DNA of 64,000 bases, taken from Physella acuta. Taxonomy: Eukaryota; Mollusca; Gastropoda; Physidae. The DNA lies in NCBI RefSeq assembly GCF_028476545.1, contig NW_026733088.1, positions 191,001-255,000 on the forward strand. Direction: 5' to 3'. Every line of letters begins with the position of its first letter. Position 1 is the stretch's first letter. A model generated the notes under the pieces. That model saw only the letters and a list, made by a program, of their open reading frames with translations, was not told the origin of the DNA and ran no database searches. A program made the translations under genes and the position numbers. Shown here piece after piece: positions 46,106 to 58,905 of this stretch.

Positions 46106-46208
46106 ATGTTTTCATCAGATGCAACCAAGCTAATTGTTTTAATAGCCATCTTGCCTTTCTTTATCTATTATCTTCATGGACACCACAACGCAGCAAGCCA
46201 ACTATCTG
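46106..46208 (+). CDS. Possible first exon of an unidentified gene (signal-anchor type)
   Basis: An ATG at 46106 opens 34 codons with a hydrophobic stretch LIVLIAILPFFIYYL and ends at a plausible donor CTATCTG|GTAAAA. It would be divergent from DDX31. It also lies between inverted-repeat arms (45395-45530 and 47835-48065), so it may belong to a transposon or be chance. I do not recognise the protein. Confidence 0.22.
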
Positions 46209-46455
46209 GTAAAACCTTAGTTTAGTGTTGGTTATTATTTCGGAATAGCATAGCAGTAAAAACAGTAAAACACCATCAGTACTGTAGTAAACCATCCTTT
46301 ATTTGGTGTCATCTGTTATGTTTAATATAGAACGTTTAAAATTTGGATAGATTTATTTTAATTGTGTGTTAAATACTGCTTTATTAATCATTTTGTATTG
46401 CTAGTTATTTTTAAGTGTTTCAGCTAAATATTTCTGCTACTAAAAATTGTTTAAC

Positions 46456-47176
46456 AGGGTTCGTACGCAGTCTGGAAAAAGTCTTGAATTTAGAAAAGTG
46501 AATTTCAGCCTTTAAAAAGTCTCAGTTACTATGTCATTGGGGGGACGGGGGACGGGGAGAAGAAAGAATGTTAGACCTGTCTTTTTTGTTTTTGTTGCTT
46601 GACTGACCATGTAAATGTGTTACAAGTATTTAAAATTGTTATTTAATGAAATAATACAAATAATACAAATCTTGACCTCTTTTTTTTTTAACCCGCTATT
46701 GTTCCTTAAGTTTGTCTGAGGTTGCATAAAAAAATTATGAGGGAAGCTTAAGTGGTAGTCTACATATAATTTAACTACCTGTATTTTCAATTCACTCTCT
46801 AAACTGTTTCTGAAATCTTTGCAAAACCTGACGATTAGGGCTAGACTAGCCCGCCCCTCCTAGTAACTAAGGTCACTGATATCTAAACTTGTATGAACTC
46901 ACTGTGACCCCAAGTACGTAGTTGGTGCTGTTAGGCTGGGGGGGGGAAGGGGGAATAAAAGTTACGATACATTTCATGCTATGACATATAATATTAGACT
47001 GGACTACTGTGACCTAACAGTGACCCCTCCACTGTCTCTTAATGTGTATGTGTGTGTAGGAGGGGGGGGGAAATACCGGTAGTTTTTAATAGCAGACAAA
47101 AGTTTCTCAGCTTAAAGCACAAATAATGGTGTGGTTACAAAGGTCTAGTTTCATTTTCAAAATAGGGTACGAACCC
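46456..47176. mobile_element. Candidate MITE with GGGTTCGTAC ends
   Basis: CAGGGTTCGTACGCAGTCTG at the left and GGGTACGAACCC at the right are inverse complements at their termini. I could not find a clear target duplication. The interior is noncoding with several G runs. Confidence 0.4.
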
Positions 47177-47361
47177 AGGTGCTAGTCACTTTTACTTTTT
47201 TTTTAATCATTTTTACAGTTTCATAATCATTTTTACAATTTTCGTAATCTAGATTTTTTTTATACTTGGCCTAGCAGCTAGATCTAGCTAGATTCTAGAT
47301 CTAGCCTAATTAATTAATTAATGGTCGCAAATCCGCTCCAAGCCAAAAACATTAAATAAAT

Positions 47362-47545
47362 TATTACATTTGGCTTTATTATTTATATTTATATATATTT
47401 TTTAAATTTTTTAGATCTACTATTATATTAATATTTAGTATTACTCGCTAACTTGAAGGCGTGGTCGGTTGCTAACAAAAATATGGCATCCAGATCCGGA
47501 CGCATGACTTCCTATGATTTTTCTGCCAAATTCCAGTGACCTTCT
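47362..47545. repeat. Segment inverted at 51967-52147
   Basis: About 180 bp including GCGTGGTCGGTTGCTAAC and GGATCCGGACG-like sequence recurs in the opposite orientation in the spacer of the large inverted repeat. It is probably a terminal or flanking part of the same element family. Confidence 0.8.
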
Positions 47546-48388
47546 GTAAATTACTTTTAAAAATATTTACCAAGAGCAAAATGGCGGGGTTTTCACATTA
47601 TAACAACAAACTATAGGTGGCAGGGCTATGTTTGCCAGGAAAGCATTTCAAAATTTTCGTTGGAGAATGAAGGCAAAATTTAAAAGTTGGTTTCATTAAA
47701 AATACTAGAACTTTTAAATTTAAATTTCCATAGTACAAAATTGATTTCCATACTGAAGCATCATTAGGTTTATCAGTCTATGAAAAAATAAATCAAATAT
47801 TGTCAGCCGTTTTTTTATAAGACCAGCCAAGAAAATTGGTTGTCGCAAATCTTCTGCATTTTTTTCTGTTTCTTAAAAAAAACATTAATTACTACACTCG
47901 ACTTTATTAATAATAATTAGATTTACTAATTGTTGCTAATTTTTTGTCAGTTAAACATTAAATTAAGTTAAAACATTAATTTACTGCACTTGACTTTATT
48001 TTTCTTTCAACTGTCAAATAAACTATGGTTTACAGTAACGAATGTTACCGAAACTCAACGAACATTACCCAATAATTTCCAACGCTATATCATGATTTTA
48101 CCAAGTAAATTTTAGATTTAGTGAGAAAATCTAGTAATATTTATTCCTGTTTCCTTTCGTCGATTAAACTTAAAAAATCAAAACATTAAGCCTAATGGTA
48201 ATCTATCGTTTTAGGTACGTAAAATCTCCCGCACCTAGTAATGTGAAAAACAGGTGACTTCTTAAATTTTAATAATTATTTCACATTTTGAGGAGGATTT
48301 ATGTTTTGAAAAATACAAACATTTTTCCTTGTTTCATTTATGTACCTGTTTTTAAGGGGGCGCATCGATGAACTAAGCTTGAAAAATC

Positions 48389-49365
48389 GATTGTAGGAAA
48401 AAAAGTCACAGGAAAAAAAAACACAGGAAAAAAAAACACAGAAAAAAAGTCACAGGAAAAAAAGTCACAGGAAAAAAAGTCACAGGAAAAAAAGTCACAA
48501 ATATATATTTGCATGATACTTTTTAATACTTTTATGTATTAAATATTCAGAGAGTGCAAATTAACTTAGGATTAATGAAATGTAATGTAATGTGTGTAGG
48601 CTGTATACGCATAGGAATTTTTATAATTCATCTAAAAATATTTAGTATGAAGTATGTAGATTGTAATTATTTTAAACTTAAGATTAGTAGCGTTTAATAG
48701 AATGCTCCAAAGTCCACTGTTTTAAGCCTGTTTTTTTTAAATACCAATATTAAATTACCGTGAAATGGTAAGTTCGTCTGACTTGCTGCCCTCAACTCAT
48801 GGCCACAATAGTTATGTTTAGATGTTTAGTTCAACCACCTTTACTGCCCACATTTATCACGCTCATTACATAACAACACTTAGGATAAAAAAGAAAGCCG
48901 ACAAGGTTCAAATGCTGTCATTGACGCATGACGTCAACAACACAAAATATGTTCGGACAATGCCTACTGAGGAGAGGCCGACCAGAGAATAGCTTACGGC
49001 AAAATTTGCCTAAATTTCTTTTATAATTAAATTTTCTGCCGCGTTTTTAACTAAATACGTAACAAAAGTTGAGATTGTTGTGTAAATTATATTAGAGTAT
49101 TTTTTACTTACAATTGTTATAAATAATAATGCTTTTAACGTCTATAAATAATTTATGCTATACAAAAATACAACCCACAACAATAAACATACAAAATTTT
49201 ACAATTCTAAACAAATAAAAAAAAAATATTTCTCAAAATATTTCTGTGACTTTTTTTCCAAAAAAATTTTTCCACTGTGACTTTTTTTCTGTGACTTTTT
49301 TTCCTAGCAAAAACTGTGACTTTTTTTCTGTGTTTTTTTTTCCTGTGACTTTTTTTCCGTTTACC
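48389..49365. mobile_element. MITE inserted in the left arm only
   Basis: The ends carry inverted GGAAAAAAAGTCACAGG arrays. The 8 bp GAAAAATC is duplicated at 48381-48388 and 49366-49373. The corresponding site in the right arm (about 55001-55010) has one GAAAAATC and no insert. An 8 bp duplication suggests hAT. The interior is noncoding and AT-rich. Confidence 0.88.
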
Positions 49366-50202
49366 GAAAAATCATGGTCGACCTCGGAAAATTCATTTTT
49401 TTTTTAAAATTTTTTTCTATTACTTTAACCACTTATAAACATAATATACTTATCAAATTTACAATAAAATATAGTTTTTACACTTGTTTTTGCATTTGAA
49501 GTGGGTGTGTGTGTGTAAAAAAATGTATTTCACCCCGATATACGCCCATCACAACGATGTGTAGCGAGATCTACACACCGTAGTAAGCCTAGCTTACCAT
49601 ATATCAAAATGCGCGGAATTTCGAGGTCAGTCTAGCTAGCCTAAGAACATTGACCTAGTTCTAAATATAGTATTTCAAAACATGCAATGAAAGTGTGCTT
49701 CAAAATGGGAAGAGTCATGTATCTATTGGTCAATAGATGTCACATGACGCTTCTGTCTAAAAATACCGTGCGCCAAGCTCAATTTTTCTAACTTTTGTCA
49801 GGAAGTGTCGGCGGTGTCCTAGGAGATGCTATTTTTAGCCGAGCTGTAGATATATTTGCAACAACTTTCACTTTCCACTTTTTGCATTATTTTTCGTTTC
49901 TGGAATTTATTTGAAGGTAAATTATGAATTTTTCAATTATTTCTATTCCTTTATCAAAGTATAAACTATAGTTTTATCTTAGATGCCAGATTTTACCTAG
50001 ATTTTGATGTAGATCTAGTAACTTTATTACGTAAACTAGATTCTAGATCTTAATCTTAGGCTCTTAGCCTAGCTATCAGTAATCAGTATCAAAGGCTGAA
50101 TGTAATCAATGTATGCAGATAATGTGCATACCTTTTAGTACGTTGTGATTATTTTTTAAAAACAGCTTATACATTATTATGACTTGTTTTACAGATCTAC
50201 AA

Positions 50203-51576
50203 TGCCTGCACAAAAGTTGTATGCAAAAAAGGGAAAGGCTTCCAGAAAGCAGAAGGCTACATTGAAGTACATTGGCTAAGGCTTGTGCTAGCAAGCAGCA
50301 AAAATCAGCTCTTGCAGGATCTACTGCAGATCCAGAGGCTGCTGGTTCAAGCACAACTACTGCTGCCACTACATCAACTGCTGCCACTGCATCAATTGCT
50401 GCCACTTCACCCACTGCTGCCACTGCATCAACTGCTGCCACTTCACCCACTGCTGCCACTACATCAACTGCTGCCACTGCATCATCTGCTGCCACTGCAT
50501 CATCTGCTGCCACTGCATCCACTGCTGCCACTTCACCCACTGCTGCCACTGCATCAACTGCTGCCACTACATCAACTGCTGCCACTGCATCATCTGCTGC
50601 CATTTCACCCACTGCTGCCACTTCACCCACTGCTGCCACTTCACCCACTGCTGCCACTGCATCATCTGCTGCCACTTCACCCACTGCTGCCACTGCATCA
50701 ACTGCTGCCACTGCATCATCTGCTGCCACTGCATCCACTGCTGCCACTTCACCCACTGCTGCCACTGCATCATCTGCTGCCACTGCATCCACTGCTGCCA
50801 CTACACCCACTGCTGCCACTACTCCTACTACTGGATATACAACCATCCCCACAGTGGTCAGTGCCTCCAAGAGAAAACTTAGCATGTTTTACAATGTGAA
50901 GCACCTCAAGCTACTACAGTTGGAGGGCTGGTCATTGTAGACCTGGGTGAAGTAAACGCCCTCTTTTCGGCAGCTCAGTGCAGTACATGTCAAGGGCCCT
51001 TGCAACTTATCTTGACTGGACGCAAGGGTCTAGCACATCAACTGCAAGTCAGCTGCAGTGTGCAACTCCATAGCAGCAGGATCAAGCTCCAATATGAGTA
51101 GCAGCGACAGGTGTTATGATATCAACAAGAAATTTGTCGCTGCTTTCCTCAACATAGGATTAGGCTATGCTGCTATGGATAAGTTTTGCAATGCCATGGC
51201 CATTGAAGGAATGACAGAGTCATCATACCGCAATATCCTGAACAAAATATCAATTTCTTCAAAACATTTCTCCAACGCCAGTCTTGACACAGCTGTTGAC
51301 CTGGTGCGCAAATCTTATGGCGTTGAGATCAGTCAGTGAGTTTAATGGTGGCAGTAAACATCTGGCTGCTTTTATGGATGCCATTGGCTGTTCCTATGCC
51401 ACTTCTTCTCAAGTCAGAGCAGCAAGGCATGACAAGAGGAGGATTGACAGTGCTGAACGAAAGACGTCAGCTGAAGTCAAAAGGAGAAGGTCCAGAATGA
51501 TCTCGCCAGCTCAAAAGCCCAACAGGAGTTTGAGAAGCTGGAGGGAGGGCCTTCATACAGTTCTGAAGCCTTCTAA
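50203..51576 (+). pseudogene. Internally deleted Mutator-like transposase gene, copy 1
   Basis: It begins MPAQKLYAKKGKASRKQK after a possible acceptor TTTTACAG. A long Ala/Ser/Thr repeat (TAATASTAATSP units, about 50340-50825) follows in another frame, then a zinc-binding-like CSTCQGPLQL, then NKKFVAAFLNIGLGYAAMDK, then SSQVRAARHDKRRIDSAERK and the terminal EFEKLEGGPSYSSEAF with stop. These pieces match the N- and C-terminal parts of invertebrate Mutator-type transposases (PF20700-like family). The catalytic DDE centre between VRKSYGVEI and FNGGSKHLAAF is absent and the frame changes at least twice. It cannot make an active transposase. Confidence 0.75.
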
Positions 51577-51968
51577 ATTGTTATTTGTTTTAAGCTAAGT
51601 TAGTTTTATTAGTGTAAAAACTTTTTTTTTTTTTTTTTTTAATTTAAATTTTATATTTCCATCAATATATGTAGTCTTTTTCAAACCCTTTTTACAAAAT
51701 CAGTTTTTACTTAATTTACTGCTAATGATGAAATTATCATCATAAACATGTTGATAAAGCTTTTAAAATAGCTCTTTACATTGTATTTTCAATGAAAAAA
51801 AGCTTTTTTTTCCATTTTTGTTACGTTCTTAGAGTTTTCTCAATAACGTATTTTTTTTACATTTTTGAACACTCAAAAACATTTTCCTCAAAAACTACTT
51901 GTTCAATTTACATGAAATTTCTGCTGAAGCTACATAACACACTGTTGAAAAAACAAGCAGAAGAATAA

Positions 51969-52406
51969 GGTCACTGGAATTTGGCAGAAAAATCATAGGA
52001 AGTCATGCGTCCGGATCTGGATGCCATATTTTTGTTAGCAACCGACCACGCCTTCAAGTTAGCGAGTAATACTAAATATTAATATAATAGTAGATCTAAA
52101 AAATTTAAAAAATATATATATAAATATAAATAATAAAGCCAAATGTAATTAATTAGTCATTAGTAGAAAATTCATAATTAAAAAAGTTTCTGCAAATATG
52201 TAAATTTTCTTCTATGGATTTTGTCACATGCATGTGGACTATCTAAATCCAAAAGTTGGACTTGAAATTAAAGATAGTTACTGAGGAAAAGTTTTTTAAA
52301 AATTGTATGTAAAAAATGTACATTTTTTTTACAATATAATTAATTTTAACCTATAAGGTTTGCAAAAAATTATGTATAAAAAAAAGTAATGAAGATAGCT
52401 CAATTA
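51969..52406. other. Spacer of the large inverted repeat
   Basis: The 438 bp spacer includes the inverted copy of 47362-47545 (51969-52147) and AT-rich sequence. No gene was seen. Confidence 0.8.
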
Positions 52407-55038
52407 TTCTTCTGCTTGTTTTTTCAACAGTGTGTTATGTAGCTTCAGCAGAAATTTCATGTAAATTGAACAAGTAGTTTTTGAGGAAAATGTTTTTGAG
52501 TGTTCAAAAATGTAAAAAAAATACGTTATTGAGAAAACTCTAAGAACGTAACAAAAATGAAAAAAAAAGCTTTTTTTCATTGAAAATACAATGTAAAGAG
52601 CTATTTTAAAAGCTTTATCAACATGTTTATGATGATAATTTCATCATTAGCAGTAAATTAAGTAAAAACTGATTTTGTAAAAAGGGTTTGAAAAAGACTA
52701 CATATATTGATGGAAATATAAAATTTAAATTAAAAAAAAAAAAAAAAAAAGTTTTTACACTAATAAAACTAACTTAGCTTAAAACAAATAACAATTTAGA
52801 AGGCTTCAGAACTGTATGAAGGCCCTCCCTCCAGCTTCTCAAACTCCTGTTGGGCTTTTGAGCTGGCGAGATCATTCTGGACCTTCTCCTTTTGACTTCA
52901 GCTGACGTCTTTCGTTCAGCACTGTCAATCCTCCTCTTGTCATGCCTTGCTGCTTTGACTTGAGAAGAAGTGGCATAGGAACAGCCAATGGCATCCATAA
53001 AAGCAGCCAGATGTTTACTGCCACCATTAAACTCACTGACTGATCTCAACGCCATAAGATTTGCGCACCAGGTCAACAGCTGTGTCAAGACTGGCGTTGG
53101 AGAAATGTTTTGAAGAAATTGATATTTTGTTCAGGATATTGCGGTATGATGACTCTGTCATTCCTTCAATGGCCATGGCATTGCAAAACTTATCCATAGC
53201 AGCATAGCCTAATCCTATGTTGAGGAAAGCAGCGACAAATTTCTTGTTGATATAACACCTGTCGCTGCTACTCATATTGGAGCTTGATCCTGCTGCTATG
53301 GAGTTGCACACTGCAGCTGACTTGCAGTTGATGTGCTAGACCCTTGCGTCCAGTCAAGATAAGTTGCAAGGGCCCTTGACATGTACTGCACTGAGCTGCC
53401 AAAAAGAGGGCGTTTACTTCACCCAGGTCTACAATGACCAGCCCTCCAACTGTAGTAGCTTGAGGTGCTTCACATTGTAAAACATGCTAAGTTTTCTCTT
53501 GGAGGCACTGACCACTGTGGGGATGGTTGTATATCCAGTAGTAGGAGTAGTGGCAGCAGTGGGTGTAGTGGCAGCAGTGGATGCAGTGGCAGCAGATGAT
53601 GCAGTGGCAGCAGTGGGTGAGGTGGCAGCAGTTTATGCAGTGGCAGCAGTGGGTGAAGTGGCAGCAGTGGGTGTAGTGGCAGCAGTTGATGTAGTGGCAG
53701 CAGTGGGTGAAGTGGCAGCAGTGGATGCAGTGGCAGCAGATGATGCAGTGGCAGCAGTGGGTGAGGTGGCAGCAGTTTATGCAGTGGCAGCAGTGGGTGA
53801 AGTGGCAGCAGTGGATGCAGTGGCAGCAGATGATGCAGTGGCAGCAGTGGGTGAGGTGGCAGCAGATGATGCAGTGGCAGCAGTTGATGCAGTGGCAGCA
53901 GATGATGCAGTGGCAGCAGTTGATGCAGTGGCAGCAGTGGGTGAAGTGGCAGCAGTTGATGCAGTGGCAGCAGTGGGTGAAGTGGCAGCAATTGATGCAG
54001 TGGCAGCAGTTGATGTAGTGGCAGCAGTAGTTGTGCTTGAACCAGCAGCCTCTGGATCTGCAGTAGATCCTGCAAGAGCTGATTTTTGCTGCTTGCTAGC
54101 ACAAGCCTTAGCCAATGTACTTCAATGTAGCCTTCTGCTTTCTGGAAGCCTTTCCCTTTTTTGCATACAACTTTTGTGCAGGCATTGTAGATCTGTAAAA
54201 CAAGTCATAATAATGTATAAGCTGTTTTAAAAAAATAATCACAACGTACTAAAAGGTATGCACATTATCTGCATACATTGATTAGATTCAGCCTTTGATA
54301 GCTAGGCTAAGAGCCTAAGACTAAGACCAAGATCTAGTTTACGTAATAAATTTACTAGATCTACATCAAAATCTACGTAAAATCTGGCATCTAAGATAAA
54401 ACTATAGTTTATACTTTGATAAAGGAATAGAAATAATTGAAAAATTCATAATTTACCTTCAAATAAATTCCAGAAACGAAAAATAATTCAAAAACTGGAA
54501 AGTGAAAGTTGTTGCAAATGTCAACTACAGCTCGGCTAAAAATAGCATCTCCTAGGAAACCGCCGACACTTTCTGACAAAAGTTAGAAAAATTGAGCTTG
54601 GCGCACGGTATTTTTAGACAGAAGCGTCATGTGACATCTATTGACCAATAGATACATGACTCTTCCCATTTTGAAGCACACTTTCATTGCGTGTTTTGAA
54701 ATACTATATTTAGAACTAGGTCAATGTTCCTAGGCTAACTAAACTGACCTCGAAATTCCGCGCATTTTGATATATGGTAAGCTAGGCTTACTGCAGTGTG
54801 TAGATCTCGCTACACATCGTTGTGATGGGCGTATATCGAGGTGAAATACATTTTTTTACACACACACACCCACTTCAAATGCAAAAACAAGTGTAAAAAC
54901 TATATTTTATTGTAAATTTGATAAGTATATTATGTTTATAAGTGGTTAAAGTAATAGAAAAATTTTTTTTTTTAAAAATGAATTTTCCGAGGTCGACCAT
55001 GATTTTTCAAGCTTAGTTCATCGATGCGCCCCCTTAAA
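52407..55038 (-). repeat. Right arm of the 2.63 kb inverted repeat
   Basis: It is the inverse complement of the left arm without the MITE. Visible differences include a 3 bp loss (TGTTATATC against TGTTATGATATC) and a different order of Ala/Ser/Thr repeat units. Confidence 0.93.
52794..54188 (-). pseudogene. Internally deleted Mutator-like transposase gene, copy 2
   Basis: This is the head-to-head twin of copy 1 with the same start MPAQKLYAKK, the same internal deletion (VRKSYGVEISQ joined near FNGGSKHLAAF) and the same terminus. It has its own repeat-number changes. Since both copies share the deletion, it predates the inverted duplication. Confidence 0.75.
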
Positions 55039-56017
55039 CAATTGAATTAAAACTTTTCAGTAATAAATGAAGACTAGCATACAGTTGCGGGTGATTTTAC
55101 GTACCTAAAATCCTACAACGATAGATTACCGCTAACCGCTAAACTAAAATTTAGGTAATCTAATGTTTTAGGTACGTAAAATCGCGTAATGTACGAAAAA
55201 GTTACCTCATTGTCAAGGCTTTAAAATTGAAGTATACTGTGATTTGTGTCAAATATTATAGATAAATGAATAAAAACCTAAATCAATGGCTAAACATATC
55301 AATATAGGCCAGAAATTAACTTTAACTTTAAACAGCAGTGTTTGCAAGCAGGATTTGCTATATAAATAGGAGCCATTTGTAAAATAGAGTGGCTTCCCCT
55401 GAATCTGCTATAAGTTTACATTGAAACAAACTTAAACAAGATGTCGGCTTTAGTAAATGAGCATGGTTGCATCTGTTGGAAACATCGCTAGTCTTCTTTT
55501 ATTACTGAAAAGTTTTAATTCAATTGTTTAAAAACAGATACATAAATGGGTAATCTATCGTTTTAGCGTAATCAATTCGGCTGCAGTAGTAATGTGCGGG
55601 AGAGGTAGCTGATGAATATATTTGTTTAAATAAGTTTATTTAAGTCAAATTTTACAAAATATCACAGATAATTGATTTAAAATAACAAACAGTGACCAAA
55701 ACAATTTAAATAACGTGAAACTAACTTTAAACTAGGTGTTTGAGATAAATATTAGTAGAAAAAAAAACAGCGGCCATCTTTCCAAATAAAATTAAGAGTA
55801 GTTTCCCTGGATAAAAAAGTCTATTCGTATGTATATTGTGTTGACTTTGTTGTTTAATATACATACCTGTCTTGTTTAATATAAGTAAGACAGAGGGCCG
55901 TCTTCTTATCTTTAATTTCATTTTCAAGTGAAATGAAGGCTATGTATGTATGTACATCCAAGATCTCAAAAAATTTTGAGAGGTCCAACATGTACTAAAC
56001 CCTTTTGTACTGATTAG

Positions 56018-56426
56018 GGGTCGTCCATAAATGACGTCACAATCGTAGGGGGGGGGGGGGGTCGGTAATTTTGTGACGATGTGTGATGAGGGGGAGGGGG
56101 GGGGGGGTTCAGATGGTGCGACGTCACACTTTTGCTTTATAGATAAGAAATGTTAGAAAACGAATTTTAGACATTATTTAGCTTGTTAGAAAACAGTTTT
56201 AATAAATTATAATAGGAATTGATTAAAATACTATATTTTGACATATTTCAGACAAGATTTTGGAAAAATATCGATGTTTTAAAAAAAAATCATCTGCAAT
56301 TTTGAGGGGGGGGGGGGGTTGTAGGCTGATGTGTGACGTCATTTTAGGGGGGGTCTGACTTTTTGTGACGACGTGTGACGGAGGGGAGGTAAAAAGCGTG
56401 ACGTCATTTATGGATGACCCCTTAAC
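56018..56426. mobile_element. MITE with ATAAATGACGTCA termini
   Basis: AGGGGTCGTCCATAAATGAC at the left pairs with GTCATTTATGGATGACCCCT at the right. The interior is G-rich with GTGTGACG strings. It is noncoding. Confidence 0.78.
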
Positions 56427-56440
56427 TTGTCAATTATTAG

Positions 56441-56672
56441 GTCGTCCATATTCCTCATAAATGACGTTGGACTCAAAATATGGGAGGGTGTAAAATATTT
56501 TTTAAAAAAATGATGAAGAATATATTCGGTTTCGTTAGAAATTGTGATTAAGGGTTCGGGTATAGTAGAACTGCGATATGATATTAAATCATCATCTTGC
56601 TTTTAGTAACTATTGGGTGAGAGGGAAATTGTCGGGAAAAGTATGACGTCATTTATGGGCGATCCATTTAAT
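56441..56672. mobile_element. Diverged second MITE of the ATAAATGACGT type
   Basis: AGGTCGTCCAT with CATAAATGACGTTGGAC at the left and GACGTCATTTATGGGCGATC at the right form diverged inverted ends. Confidence 0.6.
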
Positions 56673-58480
56673 TAAGCCTAGTTGTTTATTTTGTCTGTAG
56701 ACATTAGTCTTAGGCCTACACTTTTTCTGAATTAAGATTATTGTGGTTTTTTTAAATAGGTTCAAATTTTAATTAGTTACATTTGAATACCACATGGTTT
56801 GTTGTTGTTTTTTTCTTTGCCTTCTGCTGTCATCAGTTTTTGATTTCTTCAGTAGTCAATGTTTACCCCTCCATTATTACAAAAAAAAAAACACCCACTA
56901 TATGTGTCATAGCGTAGATATATAGAATTAGACTAGACGAGTAGAGGTTACTAAGGACGGTACGAACTTGACGGTAGACGATTTGGTGCGAGAGTATTGT
57001 GCGCGTGTTCAATAAAATATGTGTGGCGTGAGTGTGACGTGAGCATGGTGCGACAATGTACCGATGACGTAAGACGCAGCAGTGAAGTTAGTTGGGGGTT
57101 AGATATAGTAGAAGACGGACGTATTATTTGATATTGTGAAAAGGATCTATAAGTGTGTGATAATTAAGTTCATGTTATTTCATAAACTAAGTTGTTGACA
57201 TTGTTAATTAGTGTCTGCGGAACATAAGAGTGATTCCCGTCCTCCTCACGAGTATAATAGTTGCCGTATGAATAGTAGTAGATCAGAATATATTGAGATT
57301 ATATATAAACCGCCCACCACAATATAGTGATATCTCCCTCTAGAAAAAAACTAGATCAACGTATAGTTCGTAGGAAAATTAGAATCTATCACTTATTCGT
57401 CTGTTAAAAAAAAAGAAATACGTCATTTTTCTCAACCACGCCGTTTCATCCCCCACTAAGCACAACGTCACAAAGTTCGCGGCGCGCGTGACGTCATTTG
57501 TCATTAGGCTAATGTTTAAGAAAGATACCGCGTAATTAAAAAAAAAATCAAAACAGGCACTAAATCACTATGGCGATGAGACTTTAGCGACGTTTAGGCT
57601 GACGAATAGATCTAAATAACTTTAGTTCGGTGAATTATATTGGTGTTTAATTTATTACAGTGGCATGATGTTCTCCCTCTACTATACAAATTCACGTGCT
57701 TTTAATTTCTGCAACCTGCTGCCCTGAGACGTTCGGCTCTAAAATGCCCATGACACAGCGGCTTCGGTAAATGCATTTAGGCTCCCGGTCCCACCTATAA
57801 ACGTCTGTCCATTAAGCTCCATGCAAAACTTGTGATTGATATGTGGACATAAGCGGCGCTAGTGGTGGTGTCAACAGGGCCAAGCTCAGGTCTTAAAGGT
57901 GCTCCGCACTTCATAAAAGACAAAATTGATTTTCAGATATCGTCGGACTCGGGCGTTTTGCCGACGGCCGTATTCCTAATGCACAGTCTTAGAGGCTGTC
58001 CACTGCTAACAATATTTTATGTTAAATTCAAGCCTATACTGAGCTGTGGCTTTACATTAGCTCAGTGGCGTGGCGAGGTCGAGTGGTAGCGAGGTCGAGT
58101 GTCACCCGGTGCGGCACTTAATGGTGTCACCCCCCAGAGGCGACAAACTTTCAATTTTCGATTTGTCCCATTTTACCTGCTAGTCAATAATTGTCTTGGA
58201 ATCTTGTCGAATATTGTTGACAGGAGCTACTTGGTTTGAGCCTTATTGTCAGAAGTTATTTCATTTGGAGTCAATATAGTGCGGCCTATTTTCGTCGGTA
58301 GGCATTTAGTGGCGGGCCCTTTTTGGCAGGGATGATGTGCTGAGGTTGTTTAACACCGCTTAGGACAACAGGCATGCAATAGTTATGAACAAATGTATGC
58401 ATGAAAACGAACGCTTTATGTTCCTCATTTTCATTGAGCACAGCTTTATAGAAGATTCCAAAATAGACGTCACGCATCCC
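56673..58480. other. Transposon interior / intergenic, no recognised gene
   Basis: It includes sequence of higher GC (56940-57260 and 57480-58080) with several ACGTCA/GACGT strings and short frames. No protein family was recognised in any frame. Confidence 0.45.
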
Positions 58481-58905
58481 CCCCCCCCCGACCACTCTGC
58501 GTAAGTTGACGTCACATTAGCATAGCATATGTGACATCGTTTATGGACAACCCCATATAACTCATTTTGGGTATTTGGTATCAACATTTTGACAACAAAG
58601 GTTATTCAAAATGTATATAGGACTTGACATCTACCATAAATGACATCGCACACTTAAGGGGTGGAGTAACTGGTTTTGAGACGACGTTTTACGCGGGAAG
58701 TGGGAGGGGTAAGAAACGTGAAACGTTATGTCTTCGCCTAATACAAAAATGCTAAAAATATTTTTCATTAGAATTATGGCTTGACTTTTTAATAGACAGG
58801 GCAAAAAGGTAATTTTCGACATTACGACTATTTCGTGACGGCGAAAATGGGGGGGGGGGGAGGGTTAAGGTAAAGAGAGGTCAAAAAACGGGACGTCATT
58901 AATGA
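58480..58905. mobile_element. Degenerate MITE of the same ACGTCA type
   Basis: GTGACATCGTTTATGGACAA and GGGACGTCATTAATGA with internal G runs resemble the 56018-56426 element, but the ends are eroded. Confidence 0.45.

Larger units (their letters stand above)
45395..48070. repeat. Diverged inverted-repeat pair (arms 45395-45530 and 47835-48065)
   Basis: The left arm has GTTTGTTGAGTTTCATAAAC, TTTACTGTAAACCA and GCAGAGGATTTGCGACAA; the right arm has the complements in reverse order (TTGTCGCAAATCTTCTGC, TGGTTTACAGTAA, AACTCAACGAACATTA). This suggests an old DNA-transposon footprint. Confidence 0.55.
48351..51968 (+). repeat. Left arm of a 2.63 kb inverted repeat
   Basis: The arm runs inward from AAGGGGGCGCATCGATGAAC to ACAAGCAGAAGAAT. 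It equals the right arm (52407-55038) in inverse orientation. Subtracting the 985 bp insertion at 48389-49373 leaves 2633 bp, against 2632 bp on the right. Differences are few single bases and small indels. Confidence 0.93.

Noticed and set aside
50106-50885. Val/Ala/Asp-rich minus ORF and Leu/His/Pro-rich plus ORF across the transposase repeat (and their mirror images at 53470-54230)
   Set aside because: Alternative frames of the ACTGCTGCCAC-type repeat within the Mutator-like remnant.
48351-55038. Inverted repeat as a simple chimeric-read artefact
   Set aside because: The arms differ by small indels and by a MITE with target duplication present in one arm only, so they have separate histories.
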